Source of the DNA: JACMOY01 sp038322575
Lineage (GTDB): Bacteria; Actinomycetota; Actinomycetes; Actinomycetales; Angustibacteraceae
Reading direction: 5' to 3'
Assembly (NCBI GenBank): GCA_038322575.1
Contig: JBBQGB010000009.1
Span: 1 to 64,000, forward strand
Length of the DNA: 64,000 nucleotides
Shown here: piece after piece, positions 32,043-40,274 of the stretch
How positions within the stretch are numbered: the stretch's first letter is position 1
Layout: the number at the start of each line of letters is the position of its first letter
The notes under the pieces: model-generated
The model's input: the letters and a program-made list of their open reading frames with translations, nothing else
What the model was told of the DNA's origin: nothing
Databases searched by the model: none
Made by a program: the position numbers and the translations under genes

Positions 32043-32489
32043 TCACAGGAACAGCCCGATCAGGCTCATCGCCGCCACCAGCACCACCGTGCCGACCGCG
32101 ACCGCCCCGGCGATCAGTGCGACCCGGGCACCCGTCGAGCTCGGCAGCCGCTGCAGCCACGCCGGCTGCGGGTCGCGGGTGGCCGCGAGCTCGGCCAGCA
32201 GCCGGTCGGCGACCAGATCCGCGTCGGCGGCCGACGACGGCACCGCGGTGTCGACGTCCGCGCCGAGGTCGGCACTGACCCGGTCGAGGTCCTCGTCGCG
32301 ACTGTGCCGGCCGCGGTGGGGTGCCTGCTCGGGCAGGCGCTCCGTCACGGGGTCGACGACGGTGACCTGCACCGCCGCAGCAGGCGACGGCACCAGCGCG
32401 GCATAGCACAGACCGCACCAGGCGACGGCGGTGCGCACCGCTGCCCCGCACGAGGGGCAGGCGGTGGGCAGGTCGGGTGCGCTGGCCAT
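32043..32489 (-). CDS. Zinc-ribbon protein with a C-terminal membrane anchor
   Basis: The 148-residue protein begins with a zinc ribbon (ACPSCG, 13 residues, then CGLC), followed by a charged linker (RHSRDEDLDRVSADLGADVD) and a C-terminal hydrophobic helix (about residues 124-148, LIAGAVAVGTVVLVAAMSLIG). This is a tail-anchored arrangement with the ribbon in the cytosol. The start is ATG at 32489 or ATG at 32501. Family not recognised. It is divergent from fadD15, with 102 bp between. Confidence 0.75.
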   Translation of the reverse strand: MASAPDLPTACPSCGAAVRTAVAWCGLCYAALVPSPAAAVQVTVVDPVTERLPEQAPHRGRHSRDEDLDRVSADLGADVDTAVPSSAADADLVADRLLAELAATRDPQPAWLQRLPSSTGARVALIAGAVAVGTVVLVAAMSLIGLFL

Positions 32490-32591
32490 GAGTGCTGACA
32501 TCGGCAGATCGGCGGGCCCCCTTGAACTGCGAGCTCCGGGAGCGGCCCGTAGGTACGCTGGTGGTCACGCCCGGGGCAAGGAGGCACCATC

Positions 32592-34379
32592 GTGGTCGAG
32601 TTCGCGGTCCCGCTGCTCGTACCCCTCGCGACCACGGGAAACCTCAGCTCGCTCGTGGTGCGCCAGGCGGCCGAGCGGGCCCACCGGGTGATGTTCAGCC
32701 GCCGCACCCAGGGCCGCTGGCAGGACGTGACGGCGGCCGAGTTCTGCGCCGAGGTCGAGGCCGTGGCCCGTGGGCTGATCGCCGCGGGGGTCGGGCCGGG
32801 TGACCGGGTCGCCCTGATGTCGCGCACCCGCTACGAGTGGACGCTGGTCGACTTCGCGATCTGGACCGCCGGCGCCGTCACGGTCCCCGTCTACGAGACG
32901 TCCTCGGCCGACCAGGTGCAGTGGATCCTCGCCGACTCGGGCGCGGTGGCCGTCGTCGTCGAGACCCCGGCGCACGCCCGCGTCGTCTCGTCGGTGCGCG
33001 GCCGGGCACCGGCCCTGGTCGACGTGTGGCAGATCGACTCCGGCGGCCTGGACGACCTCGTCGCCGCCGGGGCCGAGGTGGACGACGAGGTGCTGACCGC
33101 CCGCCGCACCGCGGCGGGGCCGGACGACCTGGCGACGATCATCTACACCTCGGGCACCACCGGCCGCCCCAAGGGCTGCGAGCTCACCCACCAGAACTTC
33201 CTGGCGCTGACCGACAACACCGTCGCGCGGCTCGGCGAGGTCGTGAGCGCGGACGACGCGTCGACCCTGCTGTTCCTGCCGCTGGCGCACATCTTCGCCC
33301 GCTTCATCCAGGTGCTCAGCTTCAGCGCCGGCGCGCGGGTGGGCCACTCGAGCGAGGTGAAGAACCTGTTGGCCGACCTCGCCGACTTCAGCCCGACGTA
33401 CCTGCTGTCGGTGCCGCGCGTGTTCGAGAAGATCTACAACTCCAGCGAGCAGAAGGCCGAGGCCGAGGGCAGGGGCAAGATCTTCCACCTCGCCGCCGAG
33501 ACCGCCGTCGCGTACAGCAAGGCGCTGGACGCCGGCACCGTGAGCGTCTCGATGCGCCTGCGGCACGCGGCGTTCGACCGGCTCGTCTACGCCAGGATCC
33601 GCGCGGCGATGGGCGGGCGCATCCGCTACAACGTGTCCGGTGGAGCGCCGCTCGGCGAGCGCCTCGGGCACTTCTACCGCGGCGCCGGCATCTGCGTCCT
33701 CGAGGGCTACGGCCTGACCGAGACCACCGCACCGAGCACCGTCAACACCCCCGAGCTGGTCAAGATCGGCACGGTCGGGCTGCCGCTGCCGGGCGTGTCG
33801 ATCAAGGTCGCCGACGACGGCGAGGTGCTCGTCAAGGGCCCGCACGTGCTGCGAGGCTACTGGCGCAACGACGAAGCGACGGCCGAGGCGTTCGTCGACG
33901 GCTGGTTCCGCACCGGTGACCTGGGCGTCCTGGACGGCGACGGCTACCTGCGGATCACCGGTCGCAAGAAGGAGATCCTGGTCACGGCGGGCGGCAAGAA
34001 CGTCGCGCCGGCGGTGCTCGAGGACCGGCTGCGCGCGCACCCGCTGGTGTCGCAGACCATCGTCGTGGGCGACGGCAGGGCCTACATCGGCGCCCTGGTG
34101 ACGCTGGACGCCGACATGCTGCCCACCTGGTTGAAGAGCAACGGCCTCGCGCAGATGGGTGTGGACGAGGCCGCCGGCGACGAGGCGGTGCTGACCGAGA
34201 TCCAGCGCGCGGTCGACGACGCCAACCACAGCGTCAGCCGGGCCGAGTCGATCCGACGGTTCCGCCTGCTGGCCGTCGACTTCACCGAGGACGCCGGCTA
34301 CCTCACCCCGTCGATGAAGCTGAAGCGTTCCGTGGTCATGCGCGACTTCGCCCACGAGGTCGACGAGCTCTACCGCTGA
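32592..34379 (+). CDS. fadD15: Long-chain acyl-CoA synthetase, FadD15 type
   Basis: The 595-residue AMP-forming ligase has the adenylate motif YTSGTTGRPKGCELTH (about residues 180-196), the GYGLTETT motif (about 373), the hinge GWFRTGDLGVLDGDGYLRITGRKKEI and a C-terminal lysine region. It would activate fatty acids to acyl-CoA for lipid synthesis or degradation at the membrane. In M. tuberculosis Rv2187 fadD15 holds the same position. GTG at 32592 has AAGGAGG eight bases upstream. Alone in its unit, followed after 40 bp by an ABC transporter. Confidence 0.93.
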   Translation: MVEFAVPLLVPLATTGNLSSLVVRQAAERAHRVMFSRRTQGRWQDVTAAEFCAEVEAVARGLIAAGVGPGDRVALMSRTRYEWTLVDFAIWTAGAVTVPVYETSSADQVQWILADSGAVAVVVETPAHARVVSSVRGRAPALVDVWQIDSGGLDDLVAAGAEVDDEVLTARRTAAGPDDLATIIYTSGTTGRPKGCELTHQNFLALTDNTVARLGEVVSADDASTLLFLPLAHIFARFIQVLSFSAGARVGHSSEVKNLLADLADFSPTYLLSVPRVFEKIYNSSEQKAEAEGRGKIFHLAAETAVAYSKALDAGTVSVSMRLRHAAFDRLVYARIRAAMGGRIRYNVSGGAPLGERLGHFYRGAGICVLEGYGLTETTAPSTVNTPELVKIGTVGLPLPGVSIKVADDGEVLVKGPHVLRGYWRNDEATAEAFVDGWFRTGDLGVLDGDGYLRITGRKKEILVTAGGKNVAPAVLEDRLRAHPLVSQTIVVGDGRAYIGALVTLDADMLPTWLKSNGLAQMGVDEAAGDEAVLTEIQRAVDDANHSVSRAESIRRFRLLAVDFTEDAGYLTPSMKLKRSVVMRDFAHEVDELYR

Positions 34380-34407
34380 TCCCGCCCGCGACCACGGGGC
34401 CAGCGGG

Positions 34408-34413
34408 CAGACT
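34408..34413 (+). promoter_or_regulatory. Putative -10 element of the ABC transporter genes
   Basis: CAGACT stands 6 nt before the GTG at 34420. Confidence 0.3.
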
Positions 34414-34419
34414 GGTGAG

Positions 34420-35130
34420 GTGCCCGAGCCCGCGGTGATGACCCACGCCCTGACGGTGCGCTTCGGGGACGTCGACGCCGTGGGGGGTCTGGACCTCTCC
34501 GTCGGCGCGGGGCGAGCCACTGCGCTCATCGGGCGCAACGGCGCCGGCAAGTCCACGACGCTGAAGGTCCTCGCCGGGGTGGTGCCGGCCACGTCCGGTG
34601 AGGTTCGGGTGGCCGGCGTCGACGTCCGTCGCGACCCGATCGACGCCAAGCGCCGCACCGGGTACTGCCCGGACGTCGGTGGCCTGGTGCCGCGGGCCAC
34701 GCCGTGGGAGCACCTGCAGCTGGCGGCCCGCCTGCGCCGGATGGACCCGGGGTGGCCGCACCGCGCGCGCGACCTGCTCGACCGGTTCGAGCTGACCGGG
34801 GCCAGCGACCGCGTGACGTCCGGCTTCTCGCACGGCATGAGCCGGCGGATGTCGGTGGTGCTCGCCGCCTTCCACGAGCCGCCCGTGCTGCTGCTGGACG
34901 AGCCCTTCGACGGTGTCGACCCGCTGGGCGTGGACGCGACGATGACCGTGGTGCGCGAGGCAGTCGACGCCGGGCGCACCGTCCTGATCTCGACCCACCT
35001 GCTCGAGCTGGCCACCGACGTCTGCGACGACGCGATCGTCCTGCGCGGCGGGCAGGCCGTGTCGCGGTCGGCCGCCGACGAGCTGCGTGGCGACGTCGGG
35101 CGGGCGCGGTACCGCGCGCTGCTGACGTGA
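34420..35130 (+). CDS. ABC transporter ATP-binding protein
   Basis: The 236-residue ATPase has Walker A GRNGAGKSTT (about residues 39-48), Walker B LLLDEPFDGVD, and a switch histidine in STHLLELA. The signature motif reads FSHGMSRRMSV in place of LSGGQ, as in several ABC-2 exporters. Partnered with the permease that overlaps its stop by 4 bp (GTGA, 35127-35130). The start is GTG at 34420. The pair is likely an exporter; the substrate is unknown. Confidence 0.9.
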   Translation: MPEPAVMTHALTVRFGDVDAVGGLDLSVGAGRATALIGRNGAGKSTTLKVLAGVVPATSGEVRVAGVDVRRDPIDAKRRTGYCPDVGGLVPRATPWEHLQLAARLRRMDPGWPHRARDLLDRFELTGASDRVTSGFSHGMSRRMSVVLAAFHEPPVLLLDEPFDGVDPLGVDATMTVVREAVDAGRTVLISTHLLELATDVCDDAIVLRGGQAVSRSAADELRGDVGRARYRALLT

Positions 35131-36632
35131 TCGCCGACGTCCGGGCCCTGGTGCTGTTCCGGCTCGACACGATCACCCGGGGGCGCCTGCGGCTGACGAT
35201 CGCCCTGGTGGCACTGGTCGTGGTCGCGGCTGGCGCGGTCCTGCTGCCGCTGCGGGCCCGCGGCCTGGCCCCGGCCCAGGAGGCCGACGCGCGGCTGCTG
35301 CTGCCGGCGGCGTTCCTGGGCTTCGTGGTCACCGCGACGCTGGCTGCCATCTCCTCGGCCGGGGGGCGCGAGCTGATCGTGCGCGACAACGCCGTCGCCT
35401 ACCCCGTCTCACCCGCCGTCGACCACCTCGGCGCCCTGCTGCTGTCGCCGTTGAACCTGGCCTGGATGCTGCAGGCGCTGGGGCTGCTGGCCCTGACGTC
35501 GTACGTCGTCCCCGCCGGCTCGAGCCTGGCCGCGGGCCTGCTCGTGACGGCCGCCTGGGTGGTGACCTCGACGGTCGCGGCCCAGGCACTGTCGTGGGCC
35601 GTCGAGTGGCTGCGGTCGCTGCCGCGCGGACCCTGGCTGGTGCGCGGCGTCGGCCTGCTCGTCGCGGTCGCCGTGGTGTCAGCACTGTGGGGCGGCCGGA
35701 CGACGGGGGTGCTGCACGCGTCCGCCACCCGTCGCTGGGGCCTGGCCGTGCTGGACGGCACCGACGGCAGCTGGCTGACCTGGGCGGTTCGGGTCGGTGA
35801 GCTCGTGGCCCTGACGGCGGTCGGTTTCGTCGCGGGCCTGACGATGGCCACGGTGCTGGCCCGGCGTCCGCGCCGTGAGGAGTCCCGCTCCGAGAGCCGT
35901 CACTGGCCGCGACGACCGTGGCCCACGACCGACGCGCTGGCGCTGCTGCGCGGCGACCGGGCCAGCGTCTGGCGCTCGGTGCCCCTGCGACGCGGCGCGT
36001 TCATCCTGACGGTCCTGCCCGGCGCCGTCGCGGCGATCGGACGCGTCCCGTGGGAGACGATGCCCGTCCTGCCCGGTCTGGTGGCCTCGGGGGCGGCACT
36101 GCTGTTCGGGGTCAACGCCTGGTGCCTCGACGGGCAGGGCGCCTGGTGGCGGGCCAGCCTCCCGGTGCGGCCCCGCCTGGTCCTGGCCGTGCGCGCGGTC
36201 GTGCTGCTCGAGACGATCGCCCTGCCCATGGGCGTCACGCTCCTGCTCGCCGTCCTGCGGGCGCCGACGCGGCCGTCGGGTGCCCAGGGCCTGGCTCTCG
36301 CGTGCTCGGCTGCGGTCATCACCACCCACGTGCTGGCGCGCTCGCTGGACTGGTCGGTCTCGGCGCCGCACGCCGCGGACCTGCGCAGTGCGCGGGCGAC
36401 CCCCGCCCCACCCGCCGCCATGGCGGGGTACTCCGCCCGCCTGGCGCTGATGACGACCGTCACCGGCATCGCCTTCGGTGTCTGCGGCACCACGGGTCGG
36501 TCCGATCTGACACTGGCTCTGACCGCTGTGCTGCTCGCCCTGTCCGCCCGTCGGCTCGTGCGGCTCACCCGGCGCTGGGACGTGCCCGAGGTGCGCGCCG
36601 TCGTCGTCCAGACCGTGACCCAGCACGGCTGA
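35127..36632 (+). CDS. ABC-2-type permease, large polytopic membrane protein
   Basis: The 501-residue protein has about ten to twelve hydrophobic segments in two groups, separated by a charged cytosolic stretch around residue 255 (RRPRREESRSESRHWPRR). It follows the ATPase with a GTGA overlap and is its permease. It resembles no well-known transporter that I can name. Cytosolic loops are short and there is no extracellular domain, in keeping with an exporter of a lipid or small hydrophobic molecule; that is inference. Confidence 0.8.
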   Translation: MIADVRALVLFRLDTITRGRLRLTIALVALVVVAAGAVLLPLRARGLAPAQEADARLLLPAAFLGFVVTATLAAISSAGGRELIVRDNAVAYPVSPAVDHLGALLLSPLNLAWMLQALGLLALTSYVVPAGSSLAAGLLVTAAWVVTSTVAAQALSWAVEWLRSLPRGPWLVRGVGLLVAVAVVSALWGGRTTGVLHASATRRWGLAVLDGTDGSWLTWAVRVGELVALTAVGFVAGLTMATVLARRPRREESRSESRHWPRRPWPTTDALALLRGDRASVWRSVPLRRGAFILTVLPGAVAAIGRVPWETMPVLPGLVASGAALLFGVNAWCLDGQGAWWRASLPVRPRLVLAVRAVVLLETIALPMGVTLLLAVLRAPTRPSGAQGLALACSAAVITTHVLARSLDWSVSAPHAADLRSARATPAPPAAMAGYSARLALMTTVTGIAFGVCGTTGRSDLTLALTAVLLALSARRLVRLTRRWDVPEVRAVVVQTVTQHG

Positions 36633-36666
36633 GGTGCGCAGGGTCGGGCTCGGTCGTCGCGGCGGG

Positions 36667-36672
36667 TAGCGT
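36667..36672 (+). promoter_or_regulatory. Putative -10 element of the membrane glycosyltransferase gene
   Basis: TAGCGT lies 6 nt before the GTG at 36679. Confidence 0.4.
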
Positions 36673-36678
36673 GGCGCG

Positions 36679-38097
36679 GTGCCTCGCCCTCACCCGATCA
36701 CTGTCGGGCTCACCGCACTGGTCTGGGTCGGCTTCTTCACTGCGCTGCAGTGGAGCGTCGTCCGCTACAGGCTGGGCATCGTCGCCGTCGTGACGAGTGC
36801 GGCCGTACTGCTCGGCACGGCCGCGTGGCGCCGCTGGCGCGTCGACGGCGTGAGCCGGCCCGTCCTGGCCTGGACGCTCGTCACGCTGGCCGTCGTGGCC
36901 GAGACGGTCCCGTTCTTCAGCTACACGTCCTCGTCCGACCAGCGATGGCTCGCGCACGGCGTCGCAACGGCATGCGCCGCAACGGGTCTGGCGCTCCTGG
37001 TGGGGCAGCGCCACGGGCCCCGCATCGCGGCCGCGGTTGCGGCGTCGTCATTGCTCGTCACCTCGAGCGCCGTGATCCTGCTCGACCGCGCACCGCGGAT
37101 CGACGTGTGGGTGACGCTGCAGCAGGCAGCGGACGGCATGGCGAACGGCCAGAACGTCTACGAGATGACGTGGGTGGACAGCCCCGGCATCAAGGACGCC
37201 TTCACCTACCTGCCGTGGACGGCGGTGCTGCTCGCGCCCGGTCGCTGGCTCGCTGGGGACGTCCGGTGGGCGCTGCTCGCGTGGTTCGTGGCCGGGCTGC
37301 TCTGCCTGGTCGCCGTCGGACGGCGGTCCGTGAACGCCCTGGCGGCAGCGGTCCTGCTGGCGCTCGCGCCCGGGACGACGACGCAGGCGGAGCAGGCCTG
37401 GACCGAGCCGCTGCTGTTCGCCCTGCTTGCCGGCTGGGCGCTGCTGGTGTCGCGCGGCCGGGCGTGGTGGGCCGTCGTCCCCCTGGCGCTGGCGTGCGCG
37501 AGCAAGCAGCACATGGCCCTGCTGCTGCCGGTCCTGGCCTGCTGGCCCGCCTTCGGGTTGCGGCGCACCGTGGCCACCGGCGGGCTGACCGGCGTCCTGA
37601 TCGCGCCGTGGTTCGTCGCCTCACCGTCGGCGTTCGTCCACGACACCATCACGCTGCTGGTCGGCTTCCACCCGATCAGGTTCGCCAACACGCTGTTCAT
37701 CGCGGCGCAGACCGAGCTCGGCTGGACTCCCCCGTTCTGGCTCACCGGCGTCATCGTCCTGGCCGTGCTGACACTCGCGTGCGTCACCGTTCAGCGCCGG
37801 CGGCCACCGCTGCACGAGCTGCTCGGCTGGCTGGCGCTGGTGCTGCTGGTGGCGAACCTGGTCAACAAGCAGGCGTTCTACAACCAGTACTGGCTCGTGG
37901 GCGCGCTGCTCGCGCTGGTGCTCGCCACCACGCCCGTGCGTTCAATCGACGGGCTCGTCCGCGAGCAGCCGCTGCAGCCTGACCGCGAGGTCGTCCCAGC
38001 GCCACCGCTCAGCCACCCAGCTGCGACCACGCGCTCCGAACCGCTGCGAGAGAACAGGATCGAGCAGCAGCTCGGCGCACCGAGCAGCGACAGCTGA
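36679..38097 (+). CDS. GT-C type membrane glycosyltransferase (DUF2029/GT87-like)
   Basis: The 472-residue protein has about eleven membrane segments. A loop after the third or fourth segment reads RIDVWVTLQQAADGMANGQNVYEM, the aspartate-bearing first loop typical of polyprenyl-phosphate sugar dependent GT-C enzymes. ACASKQHMALLLP and KQAFYNQYWLVGALLALV are also typical of this class. In M. tuberculosis Rv2181, a mannosyltransferase of the same class, lies at a comparable place. A mannosyl or other sugar transferase for cell-envelope glycolipids is likely. The last 50 residues are hydrophilic and are read from DNA that codes for PimB' on the other strand (156-bp overlap), so the true end of the fold is probably near residue 422. 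Confidence 0.75.
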   Translation: MPRPHPITVGLTALVWVGFFTALQWSVVRYRLGIVAVVTSAAVLLGTAAWRRWRVDGVSRPVLAWTLVTLAVVAETVPFFSYTSSSDQRWLAHGVATACAATGLALLVGQRHGPRIAAAVAASSLLVTSSAVILLDRAPRIDVWVTLQQAADGMANGQNVYEMTWVDSPGIKDAFTYLPWTAVLLAPGRWLAGDVRWALLAWFVAGLLCLVAVGRRSVNALAAAVLLALAPGTTTQAEQAWTEPLLFALLAGWALLVSRGRAWWAVVPLALACASKQHMALLLPVLACWPAFGLRRTVATGGLTGVLIAPWFVASPSAFVHDTITLLVGFHPIRFANTLFIAAQTELGWTPPFWLTGVIVLAVLTLACVTVQRRRPPLHELLGWLALVLLVANLVNKQAFYNQYWLVGALLALVLATTPVRSIDGLVREQPLQPDREVVPAPPLSHPAATTRSEPLRENRIEQQLGAPSSDS

Positions 38098-39087
38098 GGG
38101 CGAGCGCCCGTCCACGACGTACCCGTTCTCGCCGTCCAGCACCGCGTCCGGCGCCCCGCCGGAGTCGCCCGCGACCACGGGCAGACCCGTGGCCGCCGCC
38201 TCGAGGTAGCAGATGCCCAGCGCCTCGGGCTCCAGGCCCCACAGCCGCGTGCGCGTCGGCATGCAGAACACGTCGCCCGCGTCGAAGTACGCCGGGGTCT
38301 CGGCCCACGGCACGCGGCCGGCCAGCACCACGTCGTCCGCCAGCCCGAGCGTCGCCACCAGCTTCTCGACGGCGCCGCGGTGCGGGCCGTCGCCGACCAG
38401 CAGCAGGGCGACCCCCGGTACGAGCTGCTTCAGCTCGGGCATCGCGCGCACCAGGACGTCCTGGCCCTTGCGCGGCACCATCCGCGAGATGCAGACGACC
38501 ACCGGCCGACCCACCAGGCCATGCCGCTCACGCACCGCTGCCCCACCGCAGTCCGGCCGGAAGGCGTGGTCGTCGACACCGGGGGTGAGCTGCACCATGC
38601 GGGCCCGGGCAGCCGGCGTCAGCGGGCGCGCGATGCGCGCTCGGCAGTACTCGCCCAGGTAGGTGAGGACGTCGGTGCGCTCGCCGATCGCCCGCAGCAG
38701 CCGCCGCGCTCCGGGGACGCTCGACCACCAGATCTCGTGGCCGTGCGTCGTCGCCACGACGCGGGTCACGCCGGCTCGCCGCAGCGCCGGGGCCATCAGG
38801 GCCAGCGGCGCGGCGGCGCCGAACCACACCCGGTCGCAGCCGCGCGACCTGGCCAGGGCGGCGCTGCGTCGGGCGATGGCCGGTGTCGGCAGCATGACCG
38901 GTGACCGGTCGCGCACCACCTCGAACGGCAGCGTCGCGTCGAACGCGGTGTCGCCGTCCTGGCGGGCCGTGTGCACCACGACGGACTCGGGTGGCATGCG
39001 GCTGGCCATGGCCAGCACGAAGGACTCGATCCCCCCCGTGCGCGGTGGGAAGTCGTTCGTGACGATCAGGGTGCGGCCGGTGGGCAT
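37942..39087 (-). CDS. pimB: GDP-mannose-dependent phosphatidylinositol mannoside mannosyltransferase, PimB' type
   Basis: The 381-residue GT4 (GT-B fold) enzyme begins TLIVTNDFPPRTGGIESFVLAMA, shows VVATTHGHEIWW, then VVCISRMVPRKGQDVLVRAMPEL. It also has the donor-binding LEPEALGICYLEAAATGLPVVAG, with the E-x7-E pair of GT4 enzymes. It would add the second mannose to PIM1 at the membrane. The M. tuberculosis counterpart is Rv2188c, also next to fadD15. ATG at 39087 follows TAGGGT by 6 nt. HNH element 3 lies directly upstream, about 75 bp from the start, beyond the putative promoter. Confidence 0.9.
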   Translation of the reverse strand: MPTGRTLIVTNDFPPRTGGIESFVLAMASRMPPESVVVHTARQDGDTAFDATLPFEVVRDRSPVMLPTPAIARRSAALARSRGCDRVWFGAAAPLALMAPALRRAGVTRVVATTHGHEIWWSSVPGARRLLRAIGERTDVLTYLGEYCRARIARPLTPAARARMVQLTPGVDDHAFRPDCGGAAVRERHGLVGRPVVVCISRMVPRKGQDVLVRAMPELKQLVPGVALLLVGDGPHRGAVEKLVATLGLADDVVLAGRVPWAETPAYFDAGDVFCMPTRTRLWGLEPEALGICYLEAAATGLPVVAGDSGGAPDAVLDGENGYVVDGRSPSAVAARCAELLLDPVLSQRFGARGRSWVAERWRWDDLAVRLQRLLADEPVD

Positions 39088-39093
39088 CCGCCG

Positions 39094-39099
39094 ACCCTA
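39094..39099 (-). promoter_or_regulatory. Putative -10 element of pimB
   Basis: TAGGGT on the minus strand, 6 nt before the ATG at 39087. Confidence 0.4.
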
Positions 39100-39221
39100 G
39101 GCGAGTGGCCGCCTGTTTGAGGTGCGTCTCCGTCTCCGCCGGTGTGCACTTCTACCAGAAGTTCTCGAAAGTCGTTGTGCCAGAACGGGTCTGAGGGGTC
39201 TGGACTGTCGGTGGTGCCGTC

Positions 39222-39227
39222 TAGCAT
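39222..39227 (+). promoter_or_regulatory. Putative -10 element of HNH copy 3
   Basis: TAGCAT, 7 nt before the ATG at 39235; corresponds to TAGCGT in copies 1 and 2. Confidence 0.35.
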
Positions 39228-39234
39228 GTGAGGC

Positions 39235-40085
39235 ATGGACAGCACCGAGCGAGGCGCTCGTCGCCGTGCGCGAGGCGCTGACTGTGTTCCAGTCCGAGGA
39301 CCTGCAGGGGGTGGACTCCGGGTCCCTGCTGACCGATGGGGTGGCGATGCGGCGGCTGGTGGACCAGGTTGAAGGCGAGTGGCTGCGGCGGGTCGGTGAG
39401 GTCCACGCCCGGGGCGCCGCGCGGGTGGTGGGGGCGGGGTCGACGAAGGCGTTCCTGGGCGGGACGTGCCTGGTGTTCCCATCTGAGGCATCTCGGGCGG
39501 TGGCCACCGCCAGTGCCCTGCGCTCGACGTGCCAGGCGACGGCTGAGGCCATCGCCGCCGGGATGATCGGGGTGGGCCAGGCGCAGGTGATCGCCAAGGT
39601 CATCACCGACCTGTCCTCGCCCGAGTCCCTCGCCATCATGTGCCCCGCGATCGAACCCCTGTCCGCACCCAACCCCGGCGCCGACCGGGTCGAACGACCT
39701 ACTCCGGCCCGGCGCCGGTTGCACGCAATGGTCGAGATCATGCGGCACCACCTGAACTGCCAGCAGGCACCGGACGTGCGCCGCCCGGGTGCGCACCTCA
39801 CGGTGGTCACGGGTGCTGGGACGTTGGCGGGTGAGCCCGGTGGGTCAGCACTGGACTGGGGCGGGGTCATCTCGGGTGAGACCAGCCGCCGCCGGCCCCA
39901 CCACTCTGACGAACCTGGTGCTGCTGTGCCGGTTCCACCGCCAACGGGTCCTGCACGACGACCAGCACCACGACCGGTGGACGGTGCGGATCAACGAACC
40001 CACCGGCCGACCCGTCTTCGACCCACCCCTGTGGACCGGCCGACGCGGAGTGCCCCTGCCACCGCTGTGGCAACCCGACGGGTGA
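39235..40085 (+). pseudogene. DUF222-HNH protein gene, copy 3, multiply deleted
   Basis: Compared with copy 1, this copy has lost 8 bases just after the fourth codon, so the original ATG no longer reads into the gene. It has lost about 90 codons in the middle (ITDL is joined directly to SSPESLAI). It has also lost the region between GETSRR and LVLLCRFH, which removes the first zinc cysteines and the HHIQHW core of the HNH domain. The rest of the HNH end (NLVLLCRFHRQRVLHDDQH) is read in another frame. It cannot make an active nuclease. Confidence 0.9.
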
Positions 40086-40097
40086 AAGCCCAACAAC

Positions 40098-40135
40098 GGG
40101 GCAACGTGGCGTCAGATGTGACGCGCCGTTGCCCC
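40098..40135. repeat. HNH-element palindrome, copy 3
   Basis: Arms GGGGCAACG (40098-40106) and CGTTGCCCC (40127-40135) perfect; inner GCGTCAGATGTGACGC differs from copy 2 by one base. Confidence 0.9.
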
Positions 40136-40274
40136 GATCAGCCATCAGCGGACCCAGCCGTCCCGCCCGTCGTTTCCAGATCCGTCAAGTCCTGGGCAGT
40201 GAACCGGTCGAGCGGCCACCAACGAGTCACCCTCCAGATGGTCGCGAACCCGTCGGCCACACGCAGACACACCG

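Larger units (their letters stand above)
39160..40135 (+). mobile_element. DUF222-HNH element, copy 3 (decayed)
   Basis: The element runs from the conserved upstream end (39160, motif AGTTCTCGAAAGTCGTTGTG) through a broken gene to the palindrome (40098-40135). At 976 bp it is about 450 bp shorter than copies 1 and 2. It is the only copy on the plus strand. Confidence 0.7.

Noticed and set aside
32565..35015. 816-codon minus-strand frame opposite fadD15 and the ABC ATPase
   Set aside because: Shadow of two clear genes; low-complexity translation.
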